Assembly: GCA_016650015.1 (NCBI GenBank)
Contig: JAENWV010000006.1
Coordinates: 1 to 34,658, forward strand
Source: Thermoleophilia bacterium
GTDB taxonomy: Bacteria > Actinomycetota > Thermoleophilia > BMS3ABIN01
Reading direction: 5' to 3'
DNA: 34,658 bases
Positions 14,011 through 22,594 of this stretch are shown piece after piece. The notes under the pieces are model-generated. The model did not search any database and had not been told where the DNA came from. It saw only the letters and a list, made by a program, of their open reading frames with translations. A program made the position numbers and the translations under genes. Numbering within the stretch: the stretch's first letter is position 1; each line of letters opens with the position of its first letter.

Positions 14011-15038
14011 CCGCGGGAACAGGCCCCGGAGAGACCACCCCACCGGCTGAAGCACCCCAACCCGAGCTGCGGCGGGACCCGATCACGGCCGAATGGGTGA
14101 TCCTGGCCGCGGGGCGAGGTAAGAGGCCACATGCCCCGGGTCCGGCACAGCCTGTAGACCAGCCGGACGAGGACTGTCCATTTTGCCCAGGCCACGAGGA
14201 GCGCACTCCGCCGGAGGTCTGCGCGAACCGCGAGGAAGGCAGCTGCGACAGGCCCGGCTGGAAAGTACGCGTCATCCCCAACCGCTTTCCCCTTCTCGTC
14301 AGCGGCGCTAACCGCGCCGGTGTTGAGCGCGCCGTCTCGCCCGACCGGCGTCCGGCCCTCGGCACCAGCGAGGTGATCGTCGACACTCCCGTCCACAACC
14401 AGCCGCCCTGGGTCGTCGGCCCACACCAGACCCGGGCGATGCTGGAAATGTACCGGGACCGTATTCTGGCTCTTAAGAAAGCGGGGCGCACCACCTACGC
14501 CCACATCATACGCAACCACGGTGCTGCCGCGGCCTCGTCGCTGGAACATCCGCACTCGCAACTCTTCGGTCTGCCCTTCATCCCGCCAACCATCGACGTG
14601 GAGCTGGATGGCTTTGTTTTTGCGCACCCGGGCAAACCGGGTTGCGTGCTCTGCGACATCATCGAGGAAGTGGAAAAGGATGGCGCCCGGGTGATCCTGG
14701 CCAGCGAAAATTTTATCGTCTTCTGCCCGTTCGCCTCACGGCTTCCCTTTGAGACCTGGATCGTCCCCCGCAAGCATTCGCTGCGCTTTGAAAAATGTGA
14801 AGAGCTGCCAGAGCTTGCCGAAGTGATGACGACGGTTCTGAACAGCTTCCGTGAAAAGCTCAACGACCCGCCGTTCAATTACTGGGTTCACACCTACCCG
14901 CTGCATGGCGAGTCGCGCCCCTATCACTGGCACATCGAGATTCTGCCACGCCTGACCCTGGCCGGTGGACTAGAGCTGGGCGCTGGCGTCTGGGTGAACA
15001 CCGTGTCTCCGGAAGAAGCCGCGGCAACGCTCAGATAA
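14007..15038 (+). CDS. galT: galactose-1-phosphate uridylyltransferase family protein
   Basis: A GalT-type HIT-superfamily enzyme, which exchanges UMP between UDP-glucose and hexose-1-phosphate via a uridylyl-histidine intermediate. Visible are LRRDPITAEWVILAAGR, a zinc-site CPFCPGHE, the active-site EHPHSQ (H181-P-H183; most relatives have HPHGQ or similar), a second CVLCD, and a C-terminal YHWHIEILPR. The frame is open from 13974, but the ATG at 14007 overlaps the preceding stop as ATGA and is the better start (343 residues). No galK or galE lies nearby, so the physiological substrate may be another sugar phosphate, as in DUF4931-like or ADP-glucose phosphorylase relatives. Confidence 0.87.
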   Translation: MTAGTGPGETTPPAEAPQPELRRDPITAEWVILAAGRGKRPHAPGPAQPVDQPDEDCPFCPGHEERTPPEVCANREEGSCDRPGWKVRVIPNRFPLLVSGANRAGVERAVSPDRRPALGTSEVIVDTPVHNQPPWVVGPHQTRAMLEMYRDRILALKKAGRTTYAHIIRNHGAAAASSLEHPHSQLFGLPFIPPTIDVELDGFVFAHPGKPGCVLCDIIEEVEKDGARVILASENFIVFCPFASRLPFETWIVPRKHSLRFEKCEELPELAEVMTTVLNSFREKLNDPPFNYWVHTYPLHGESRPYHWHIEILPRLTLAGGLELGAGVWVNTVSPEEAAATLR

Positions 15039-15049
15039 ATACCCTTGAC

Positions 15050-15290
15050 TCACCCCTGCCGGCGCTCATAATGTTTCACCTGCAAAGGATTAAAATCCTG
15101 GGTGTCCACAAGCTTCCAGTCATCATTCAGTGCCTGGTCGATCGCATCAGACGGTGGATAATGCCCGAGCACACCAGTTCCGGCTACCAGCCAGATCCCG
15201 CTAACACCGGCCAGCCGATCGCGCAAGGCTACCTCCAGAGCCGGCCCGGTATAGGCCGGGAAGTTTTCGGCGCCACCGTAGCCGGCAAAG
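15050..15290 (-). pseudogene. 3' remnant of a glycosyltransferase-like membrane protein
   Basis: The minus strand reads ...GPALEVALRDRLAGVSGIWLV..., then ...DWKLVDTQDFNPLQVKHYERR before a stop at 15050. This is the style of the C-terminal soluble end of GT39-like mannosyltransferases, which finish with a strand giving 'xVWLV' and a last 'VxxYER' element. The rest of such proteins (over 400 residues, many helices) is missing: upstream on this strand lies a piece of an unrelated gene in the opposite direction. Family assignment is moderate; truncation is clear if the assignment holds. Confidence 0.55.
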
Positions 15291-15667
15291 TCATCTGGCA
15301 TGGTCCCTGCCACCTCGGTCGCGGGTTGGGCGTTACTCGAGAGCCACGCGAGATTATCGCCGGGCTTCCCGGGGTAGAATACGTCGAAGCGGGGGAGCTT
15401 TCATCTTGTGGCGGAGGTGGTGTTTTCAGCCTGACGCACTACGGGCTCGCGCTCAAGATAGGCGCTTCGCGGGCCAAAGAGTTGGCCGCAAGCGGCGCCA
15501 GCGTTGTTGCGACCGGTTGCCCCAGCTGCCGCATGCACCTGGAGGATATGCTGGGGCGTCTGGGTTCGCCGATCAAAGTGGTGCATACGGTGGAGCTGCT
15601 CGATGGGATCACGCCACCGACTTTCAGGAAAAAAGCTAAAGTTTTTACAGCTAACGCGCTGCCATAA
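15281..15667 (+). pseudogene. 3' remnant of a CCG-domain iron-sulfur oxidoreductase subunit
   Basis: From 15281 the plus strand encodes GKVIWHGPCHLGRGLGVTREPR, SSCGGGGVFSLTHYGLALKIG, and ATGCPSCRMHLEDMLGRLG, followed by VVHTVELL. This is the second CCG (DUF3483/GlcF-HdrB-like) domain of a (Fe-S)-binding oxidoreductase, normally preceded by ferredoxin-type clusters and a first CCG domain totalling over 250 residues. None of that is present. The conserved CCGGGG is reduced to CGGGG, losing one key cysteine. The frame happens to stay open to 15071, but those 70 residues show no family similarity and overlap the opposite-strand remnant. It is interpreted as a truncated, non-functional gene. Confidence 0.8.
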
Positions 15668-15688
15668 ACTTCAAAAACGGGAGGCTCG

Positions 15689-16252
15689 ATGCAAGACTAT
15701 ATTTATGACCAGTTCCAAACAGTAGGCAACGACCTGCTCCGGCTCGGGCTGACCACATCTCACGGTGGCAACATGAGCATCCGCCACCAGGGGAACATGG
15801 TAGTCACCGTTCACTTTGCTATGCTGGGTCGTCTGGATCCCGGCGACCTCGTCGAAGTACCCCGGCAGGAGGAGCCCGACCAGATCACCAGCGACGCCTC
15901 CAAGGATGTGGCCCTGCACCAGCTTATCTACAAGTTCACCCCGGCGGCCGCTGTCATCCATGCCCATCCGGCCCACGCCGTCGCCATGTCGCTGAGTAGC
16001 GATCTTATCGCTCCACGGGATCTCGAAGGTTCGGTGTTCCTGAGAGAAATCCCGGTAGTCGCGCCCGCGGAAGCAGCCGAGCGGATACCGCAGTTGTTAC
16101 AGACCCATGTGGCCGTGATGGTGCGCGGACACGGTTGCTATGCCGTTGGCCGCACCCTTAACGAAGCCCTTGCCTACACCTCCGCTCTCGGGCTATCCTG
16201 CGAGGTGGCGTACCTGGCGCAACAAGCCGGAAGCGAACCGGTCGGTGGTTAG
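15689..16252 (+). CDS. class II aldolase/adducin family protein
   Basis: A 187-residue protein of the FucA/AraD zinc-dependent aldolase-epimerase family, which cleaves or isomerises sugar phosphates such as fuculose-1-phosphate. The phosphate-binding segment TSHGGNMSIR is at 23-32, HAHP zinc histidines are H91 and H93, and RGHG supplies H148. Two departures from the family stand out. The catalytic acid position (E73 of E. coli FucA) appears to be D73 (SKDVALH), and the usual T-x-S-G loop is replaced by TVHFAM. Activity may be altered. The ATG has GGGAGG upstream. It is 21 bases after the iron-sulfur remnant and 27 before the exporter gene. Confidence 0.87.
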   Translation: MQDYIYDQFQTVGNDLLRLGLTTSHGGNMSIRHQGNMVVTVHFAMLGRLDPGDLVEVPRQEEPDQITSDASKDVALHQLIYKFTPAAAVIHAHPAHAVAMSLSSDLIAPRDLEGSVFLREIPVVAPAEAAERIPQLLQTHVAVMVRGHGCYAVGRTLNEALAYTSALGLSCEVAYLAQQAGSEPVGG

Positions 16253-16279
16253 GCACATCCACTTGCCCCGGAGGGCAAA

Positions 16280-17065
16280 ATGACATTGTACCTGGCGCTA
16301 ACGCTGGCGGTGCTCGGTTTAACCGGCGGGGTTTTTTCCGGTTGGCTGGGCATTGGCGGGGGCATCATCATGGCGCCTCTCCTGCTCTATGTGCCGGCGG
16401 CCATCGGCGCCGGAGTCCTGGATATGAAGGTTGTCGCCGGCCTGACCGTTGTGCAAAGCCTTTTCGCAACCGGCTCCGGAGCCCTGGCCCATCGCAAGAC
16501 GCAGCACGTCAGCCGCCCTCTGGTGCTCTGGATGGGAGCCGGAATTACAGTTGGCTCCCTGGCCGGAGCGCTATACTCGAAGTACCTGGATGCAAATGTG
16601 CTACTGGCAATCTTCGCCGGCCTGGCGCTGGTCGCCGCGGCGATGATGTTAATCCCGTACAGGGAGGCCGAGCGGGAACCCCGGGCGATGGATGTGGCCT
16701 TCAACCAGCCCCTCGCCCTGCTGTTGGGGCTGTTTCTCGGTTTTGTCAGTGGCCTCGTCGGCCAGTCCGGTGCTTTCATCATTATCCCGGCGATGCTCTA
16801 CATCCTGAAAATCCCCACCCGTACCACCATCGGCAGCTCGCTGGGCATAGTTTTCCTGGCCGCTCTCTCCGGCTCCATCGGCAAAATGGCTACCAGCCAG
16901 ATCGATTACACCATGGCGCTCTTCTGTGTTAGCGGCGCCATGGCGGGCGCCTTGCTCGGAAGCAGCCTCTCGGCCCACACCAAACGCAAACATCTGCGCC
17001 AGGTGCTGGCCGTGCTGATCGCGGCAACGGCAGCGCGCATGGCCTGGGATGTGGTGATGGGATAA
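16280..17065 (+). CDS. TauE/SafE family anion exporter
   Basis: A 261-residue membrane protein with about eight hydrophobic segments in two repeated halves, each with the family's glycine-rich signature: GGVFSGWLGIGGGIIMAPLLL (starting near residue 12) and GFVSGLVGQSGAFIIIPAML (starting near 155). TauE/SafE proteins move small organic or inorganic anions such as sulfite, sulfoacetate or sulfonates, and some members handle selenite-like oxyanions; specificity cannot be read here. It starts at ATG 16280 with GGAGG eight bases upstream. The gene ends the plus-strand run before selD. Confidence 0.9.
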   Translation: MTLYLALTLAVLGLTGGVFSGWLGIGGGIIMAPLLLYVPAAIGAGVLDMKVVAGLTVVQSLFATGSGALAHRKTQHVSRPLVLWMGAGITVGSLAGALYSKYLDANVLLAIFAGLALVAAAMMLIPYREAEREPRAMDVAFNQPLALLLGLFLGFVSGLVGQSGAFIIIPAMLYILKIPTRTTIGSSLGIVFLAALSGSIGKMATSQIDYTMALFCVSGAMAGALLGSSLSAHTKRKHLRQVLAVLIAATAARMAWDVVMG

Positions 17066-17375
17066 TTCAGGCTTTCCAGCCGGTGACCCAGCCACTACTC
17101 CAGCGCCTGACTCGCACCGGCACTTTGATGGGCGATCCATGCCGCCACACTGGCACATAGCCCAGGCCGCCACACCGTCGAATAACTCAAAAGCGGTGTG
17201 CAGGTGCGCCGGGACTGAAAATCATTGATTAAAGTAGTTGTGGCGGTGATAGACTCTTTTAATCACGTCGTGAAGTTCGCCTACAGGGAGTTTTACTTCA
17301 GATTAAAGAAGTTGCGGCGTTGACAGACTCTTTTTATCCGCAATGAAAAAATGTGTTACAGGGGAGGTGGACAAG
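17066..17375 (+). other. noncoding leader region of selD
   Basis: This 310-base gap has no supported gene. It contains a 7-bp inverted repeat, CACACCG (17171-17177) with CGGTGTG (17194-17200), and the duplicated leader described separately. I looked for tRNA-Sec, which would make sense next to selD, and saw no TTCGA arm or CCA end. A TTGACA at 17320-17325 could be a -35 box, but no good -10 box follows. Confidence 0.5.
17227..17338 (+). repeat. 74-base-period tandem duplication upstream of selD
   Basis: The 38 bases at 17227-17264 recur at 17301-17338 with 33 of 38 identical, i.e. a period of 74. After each copy, similar elements follow at the same distance: CTACAGGGAG in copy 1, TTACAGGGGAG in copy 2, which is the selD ribosome site. 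In copy 1, GATTAAA and TTTAATC can pair to close a stem; in copy 2 that pairing is weakened. It appears to be a duplication of the selD leader with the upstream copy retained or decayed. Confidence 0.75.
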
Positions 17376-18437
17376 ATGGGGGACAAAGAAGAGATACGGC
17401 TTACACAGCTCGCCCATGGCGCCGGCTGAGCCTGCAAGATAAGTCCGTCGGACTTGCAAACAGTGCTCAAGGAGTTGCCACCGGTGACCAACCCGAACGT
17501 GCTGGTGGGCATCAACACCGGCGACGACTGCGCCGTCTACCAGATAACCGAAGAACTCGCCATCATCCAGACGGTGGATTATTTCACGCCCATCGTCGAT
17601 GACCCGTACGACTACGGCGCCATCGCTGTCGCCAACGCCCTCAGCGATGTCTATGCAATGGGAGCGAAGCCGCTGTTCGCGCTCAACGTGGTCGGCTTCC
17701 ATACCCGAGGCATGCCACTGGAGATCCTCATTCGAATGATGAAGGGCGGTGGCGACAAGGCCCGCGAGGCCGGCGTTGACATCGTCGGTGGCCACACCAT
17801 CGACGACAAGGAGCCCAAGTACGGTCTTTCGGTAACTGGCGTGATCAAACCAGGCGAGATCGTTTACAACTCGACCGCCCAGGTGGGTGATGTGCTCTTT
17901 CTGACCAAACCCCTGGGAGTCGGCATCCTGACCACCGGCATCAAGCGGGGAACCGTTTCAGAGGCTGCCATTGCCAGGGGCGTGGAGGTAATGGCCGCAC
18001 TCAACAGGAGCGCATCCGAAGCCATGGTACAGGTTGGCGTCAACGCCTGCACCGACATCACCGGTTATGGGCTGCTGGGCCACCTGGGAGAGATGACCCG
18101 GGGAAGCGGTGTCGGCGCCAGGATACACGCCCGCGCCGTGCCTGTCATGCAGGCAGCACGCGACCTCATAGACGCCGACCTGAACGCGGTCCCAGGTGGC
18201 AGCAAGAACAACCTGGACTTCGTCAGGCAATTTGTGAATTTCGACCCGTCCATCACCGAGGCCGAGAGGTTGATACTGGCGGACGCACAAACGTCGGGAG
18301 GGCTTTTGATCTCCTGTCCGGCCGGGAAAGCCGATCAAATGGAGCAAGCCCTGAAGGACGCGGGAACTATTATCGCGGCGCGCATAGGAGTGATGGAGGC
18401 AGAGGATGATACCGGCCGAATAGACGTGGTGCCCTAG
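17376..18437 (+). CDS. selD: selenide, water dikinase (SelD) with selenocysteine (TGA at 17427-17429)
   Basis: SelD makes selenophosphate from selenide and ATP, the donor for selenocysteine synthesis. The real start is ATG 17376 with GGGGAGG just upstream. The frame passes through TGA at codon 18 in LAHGAG-U-ACKISP, where other SelD proteins have the catalytic Cys or Sec, followed by the essential lysine (K21). It continues to TAG at 18437, giving 353 residues. Further motifs are VGINTGDDCAVY, VDYFTPIVDDPYDYG, ANALSDVYAMGA, VGGHTIDD, and CTDITGYGLLGHL. Without read-through only a truncated form from TTG 17454 would be predicted, lacking the active site. A hairpin with a GU loop follows the TGA. 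The product supplies selenium for itself and for the hydrogenase; selA, selB and selC are not in the window. Confidence 0.96.
17427..17455 (+). promoter_or_regulatory. bacterial SECIS-like element of selD
   Basis: AAGTCC (17441-17446), loop GTC, GGACTT (17450-17455) form a perfect 6-bp hairpin 11 bases after the TGA. Counting U of UGA as 1, loop GU is at 21-22, one base off the hydrogenase element (22-23). An overlapping alternative stem, GCAAG (17434-17438) with CTTGC (17453-17457), would extend or compete with it. Geometry fits SelB recognition; binding is inferred. Confidence 0.72.
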
Positions 18438-18467
18438 TTCCAGATCGGGCTGCCCGTTTGGGCTGCC

Positions 18468-18499
18468 CGCTGGTTTCAGCGCCATTCACTATTTTTTTT
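18468..18499 (+). terminator. weak terminator candidate after selD
   Basis: CGCTG (18468-18472), loop GTTT, CAGCG (18477-18481) form a hairpin, and eight T follow at 18492-18499, but ten bases separate stem and T run, which is more than usual. An upstream duplicated GGGCTGCCCG segment can also fold. It is the only terminator-like structure between the convergent selD and kinase genes. Confidence 0.35.
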
Positions 18500-18511
18500 C
18501 GCAGCTCGCCA

Positions 18512-21500
18512 CTAAGCGCCGCCTTCGGCCACGGCGGCAAGCATCTCCTGCAACGCCTTCTTCAGTGTGTCGATTTCAAACGGTTTGGCCAGCGTGGGAT
18601 TGTCCACGGTTTCGAGGTATGAGCTGGTCTCGGGGCTGACTGTGTCACCAGACATAAAGATGAAGGTGCCGGCGGCCGCGGGGTCGATAGCCCTGATCGC
18701 CTGGTGCAATGTCGGGCCGTCCATGCCCGGCATCTTTACATCGCTTACCACACAGTCATAATGTTTCTGCTTCAGCATGCGCAGTGCCACCTCACCGTTC
18801 CTGGCGGTTTCCACTTCGTGGCCTGCCCGGCGGAGAGACTCCGTGAGCACCTGCCGTATCATATCCTCGTCATCCACCAGCAGGATCTTGCCCAGCCGTC
18901 CTCTGCTGATCGGCTCTTCCCGCTTCTCTTCCGGGGGAGCAATTGCTACCAGGGGCAGTTCGATGACAAAAACCGCGCCCCGGTCCGGGGTCTGTTCCAC
19001 CGAGATGCTACCGCCGTGATCCTCGACGACCCCATAACAGACGCTCAACCCCAAACCGGTGCCCTTGCCGACATCCTTGGTGGTAAAAAACGGTTCAAAG
19101 ATGCGGTCGCGCAATTCCTCGGGAACGCCGGGGCCGCTATCGCTGAAGACTATGCGGATTGAATCACCGATCAGCTGCGAGGAAATCTTCAGAAGCCCGG
19201 AGCCGCGGTCGTCCAGCATCGCCTGCTCGGAGTTGCTTATCAGATTGAGAAATACCTGCTGCAACTGGTGGAGGTCGGCCAGTGTCAGTGGGATCCCGGC
19301 GTCAAGATCCACCTCTATCAGGATATTGTTGACCCTGAGTTCATAGGCTTTCATCTCAATACACTCACGCAAAACAGCATTGACATCCACGGCCTTGCGT
19401 TCGGGATGGTGCTTGCGCGCAAAGGACAACAGGTGCTGGACAATGCGAGTCGCACGCTCGGCCTCGCGGCTGATGCTCTCGGCGTCCCGCCGGGCCTGGT
19501 CGTCAATATCACGGGTTTGCAGTAGCTGGGCAAACCCCAGGACTCCGGTGAGCGGATTGTTGATCTCATGTGCCACTCCCGCTACCAGCTGTCCGACGGC
19601 AACCATCTTTTCCGACTGAATCAGCTGCTGGCGCAGTTTCTTGGCCTCGGTGATATCGCGCAGAAAGTGGACTGCGCCGGTGAATACGCCTTGCTCGTCA
19701 TGGACAGGATCCACGATTATTTCCAGCGTGGAGCCGTCTTCGTTCTCCTGTTCCGCGCTTGAGGTGGTTGAGTCTGCATAGGCCTGCCTCATCAGGCAAG
19801 AGGCGGGAGCTTCGCTGGTCTTGTGCACCACCTCGTAGCAGCGACGGCCTAACAGGTCTTTTGCCTCGCCCCCCAACATTGCCGCGGCGGTACTGTTGAC
19901 GCGCGTGATGCGATGATCCTTGCTCACCATGATAATGCCCTCGCTGGCCGAGTTAAACGTAGTCTCCCACTCCTGTTTGGCGCGCGAGACATCCTCGAAC
20001 AATCGCTGGCTGTCCAGGACCAGTGCCAGTTGATCAGCAATTGGCTGAAGCCTCTTTACTGTGTCTTCATCAAAGGCGCTCTTCCTGACGCTGGTCAGGT
20101 TGAGACTGCCCAAAGCCTTGCCTTTTACTATCAGGGGGATATTTATTTGCGATTTCATGCCTTGTTCCACCAGTTCAGGCTGTTCGTCAAAATCCATTTC
20201 TTTTTCGATATCGTTGGCTATATATGGCTGCCGGTGCTGTTGCACCCAGCCTGCGGCGGTGTTCGGCTTTCCTGACGGGTTGGCTTTTAACGGAATTGTA
20301 AGGGGCTTCATGGAGAGAGGGGTGACGCTTTTCGCATTTTCGCTCGATCCAATAACAACACTTATACGATCGTAATCAACCAACTCTTTCATCGTCTGGG
20401 CAAAATCTTCGAAGTTGGCTTCGACTTTAAAGCCCGAAGCCAGCGTGGCGGCTATGCGGCTCCTTGCCTGATCCTGATTGGCGAATTCTATGGTTTGGGA
20501 GAACAGGTTGGCGTTGTCCATGGCCATGCCTACCTTGATCCCAATTATGCTTAAGAGATGTTTGTCGTCACTGGTGAATGCGTGGGGCTCAACGGCTACC
20601 AGCGAGATGACTCCTACAATTTCCTTTTTTATCAACAACGGCGCCCCGACATATGAATGGAAGCCGGCATCAATCGCCGCCTGAGCCGCGGCGCCAAGTT
20701 GATCCAGGTCATTTTCTAGCACGCTTCCGCCGGACTCGACCACGTGTCCCGGGCATCCGGTCCCTTGCGGTATTTTCGCGAGACCATCCCGGAAGGAGTC
20801 ATCTATTCCTTGCGCGGCGACCAGAACCATTTCAGCGCTGCCTGTTTCTCCGGTATGGATAAAGCCCGCATCAGCCATGGTGCCGCCGATCATGTTGGCA
20901 AGAGAGGCATCTAAAATCGTGTCCAGCTCAAGGGAGCCGGCCGCGGCCCGGCTGACGCTGTTCAACACGGCAAGCCGTGCGGCGCTTTGCTCAGCAGCTT
21001 CTTTGGCCCGCCGCAGATCGGTGACATCGTGAAGTACAATGGTCCTGACTTCCTCCTGACCAAAATCATCGAGAATGGGCACCGCCTGGCCGCTGAAGCG
21101 CCTGGAGCTGACATCAAGTTCAAACTGAATCACCGCGTTCTTGAGAAAGACGTCGCAGCGCTCGCAGGCATCGCGCTTCTGTTTGAAAGTTCCCTGTATC
21201 TGGTTGTAACAGAAAGTGCCGCATTGCAGCCAGCAACGGCGATCCTTGCTGCCGTGCGACGGACAATCGGACTTGGCGCAGCTTTTTGTCTCCCAGCACT
21301 TGACCATTTCCGTACCGCGGATCTTCCGGGTGAAAACTCGCTGCAGCGCTGGGATCCCGGTGTTCGTAGTGCGCTCCAGCTCTTTCGCCGTGATGCCCAG
21401 TGCCCTTTCCGCCGCCGGGTTTACCGAGACGATAACGCCTCCCCGATCCACGACGATGATCCCGTCACCAATGCTCTGGTGTATGGAGCGGATGCGCGCT

Positions 21501-22363
21501 TTTTCATTTACCAGCTGGGTGTTCTGACGCTGCATTGATTCGGCCATGTCATTAAAGATGCGCCCGAACTCGGCCAGCTCATCGCGCCCCTTGACTTCAA
21601 CACGCTGTGAAAGGTCTCCCCAGGCCATCTGCAGAGCGGCGTCCGTTACCCGTTTTACCGGCAGCACCAGCTTGCGGGTGGAATAGACCGCAACTCCCAG
21701 GCCAAGCCCCACAAAAAGGAAAATGCTGGCCCACATCAACTCGGAAGCCTGCTCCCGGGATTCAATCTGGCTCAATAAAATGGCGCCACGACTGACGTCA
21801 AACGATTCGCTGATCTGGGAGCTGAGACCCATCATGCGCTCGTAAATGGCCGAAGCTTCAGCTTCGGCCATTTCGATCGAGGCATTATCGGGCTCCGGCG
21901 ACTGGATGGCCGGGATAATCCTGGCGCTGACGATGTCATGGGTCTGCGCGTGCAGCTCCAGCCACTCATTAATCAGCGTAGTTTCAGCAGCCGGGTTTTC
22001 AAAGGAGTCTTCGGCCGACTCGCTTTCTTCGTTTTTCAATATTTCTACAGCTACTGCTTCCGCGCTTTCATATGGCAACTGATAGTTGGCAACCTTTGTG
22101 GCTATTTGTTCGAAAGCCATTTCGTTGACCGAGATCTGCTCTTCCCGCACATTGATTTCCATCTCGTGCAGGGCATGGGTTGCCCGGTCTTCCTTCTCGA
22201 CTTTTGCCTGGGTCTCGTCGGCCACCGCATCAACACGGAATGCGAAAAACAGAGGGATCGTGAACAGGGCAAGCACGACCATGAGCGGTAGCGCAATCTT
22301 GCGTCCCAACCCGGTGCTGAAAACATTTGTTATCTCAAGAACTGCTTTCTTGACCTTATTCAT
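18512..22363 (-). CDS. hybrid sensor histidine kinase with Cys-rich PAS, two GAF domains and receiver
   Basis: A 1283-residue membrane sensor kinase. Order: membrane helix (about 23-43), extracytoplasmic sensor helices (about 45-208), second helix (210-228), HAMP (230-285), PAS (about 290-450) with a cysteine-rich insert, GAF (about 465-620), GAF (about 630-790), PAS (about 795-905), HisKA with H932 ([12 protein letters not shown]), HATPase (N1040/N1044 box, DSGPG at 1074-1078, GTGLGLSV), then a receiver with D1164/D1165, phospho-acceptor D1208 and K1260. The insert holds C356, C362, C367, C377, C381, C385, C400 and C403 in the 'two-CW' pattern (KCWE..., RCW...). This could bind metal or an iron-sulfur cluster and sense redox state. 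The receiver is fused to the kinase and no output regulator is adjacent. ATG start at 22363. Confidence 0.93.
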   Translation of the reverse strand: MNKVKKAVLEITNVFSTGLGRKIALPLMVVLALFTIPLFFAFRVDAVADETQAKVEKEDRATHALHEMEINVREEQISVNEMAFEQIATKVANYQLPYESAEAVAVEILKNEESESAEDSFENPAAETTLINEWLELHAQTHDIVSARIIPAIQSPEPDNASIEMAEAEASAIYERMMGLSSQISESFDVSRGAILLSQIESREQASELMWASIFLFVGLGLGVAVYSTRKLVLPVKRVTDAALQMAWGDLSQRVEVKGRDELAEFGRIFNDMAESMQRQNTQLVNEKARIRSIHQSIGDGIIVVDRGGVIVSVNPAAERALGITAKELERTTNTGIPALQRVFTRKIRGTEMVKCWETKSCAKSDCPSHGSKDRRCWLQCGTFCYNQIQGTFKQKRDACERCDVFLKNAVIQFELDVSSRRFSGQAVPILDDFGQEEVRTIVLHDVTDLRRAKEAAEQSAARLAVLNSVSRAAAGSLELDTILDASLANMIGGTMADAGFIHTGETGSAEMVLVAAQGIDDSFRDGLAKIPQGTGCPGHVVESGGSVLENDLDQLGAAAQAAIDAGFHSYVGAPLLIKKEIVGVISLVAVEPHAFTSDDKHLLSIIGIKVGMAMDNANLFSQTIEFANQDQARSRIAATLASGFKVEANFEDFAQTMKELVDYDRISVVIGSSENAKSVTPLSMKPLTIPLKANPSGKPNTAAGWVQQHRQPYIANDIEKEMDFDEQPELVEQGMKSQINIPLIVKGKALGSLNLTSVRKSAFDEDTVKRLQPIADQLALVLDSQRLFEDVSRAKQEWETTFNSASEGIIMVSKDHRITRVNSTAAAMLGGEAKDLLGRRCYEVVHKTSEAPASCLMRQAYADSTTSSAEQENEDGSTLEIIVDPVHDEQGVFTGAVHFLRDITEAKKLRQQLIQSEKMVAVGQLVAGVAHEINNPLTGVLGFAQLLQTRDIDDQARRDAESISREAERATRIVQHLLSFARKHHPERKAVDVNAVLRECIEMKAYELRVNNILIEVDLDAGIPLTLADLHQLQQVFLNLISNSEQAMLDDRGSGLLKISSQLIGDSIRIVFSDSGPGVPEELRDRIFEPFFTTKDVGKGTGLGLSVCYGVVEDHGGSISVEQTPDRGAVFVIELPLVAIAPPEEKREEPISRGRLGKILLVDDEDMIRQVLTESLRRAGHEVETARNGEVALRMLKQKHYDCVVSDVKMPGMDGPTLHQAIRAIDPAAAGTFIFMSGDTVSPETSSYLETVDNPTLAKPFEIDTLKKALQEMLAAVAEGGA

Positions 22364-22594
22364 AAATCAGCAGAACTCCGTGTGAGGGAAAGCCGAGAAG
22401 AAGAATCGTGAAACGCCCCATGCCGGCCGCCCATTAGCCCTTGCCCTTATGGTTTGGTATCGGCCTGCTACAGGGGGGCTTGATAAGCAGCCTTAAGATC
22501 GTCTCGACAGGAGGGGTGCTTCGTCTTTGTGGAGGTTATGCGGTGCGTGCTTTGAAATTCCACTTAAAAAGCGCCGCCGAAGACGCGAGAACCG

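Noticed and set aside
17066-17226. tRNA-Sec gene next to selD
   Set aside because: Neither strand shows a TTCGA-type T arm, a UCA anticodon stem in context, or a CCA end.
17454-17456. TTG as the start of selD
   Set aside because: It would remove the catalytic U/C-K motif; ATG 17376 with a strong ribosome site and in-frame TGA at the Sec position explains the gene better.
22364-22594. Possible c-di-GMP (GEMM) riboswitch upstream of the kinase gene
   Set aside because: A minus-strand GCACGCA...AACC and GACGAAGC give only a loose resemblance; the conserved AGGGCAAACC and GACGCAAAGCC blocks are missing. I see no other supported feature in this gap.
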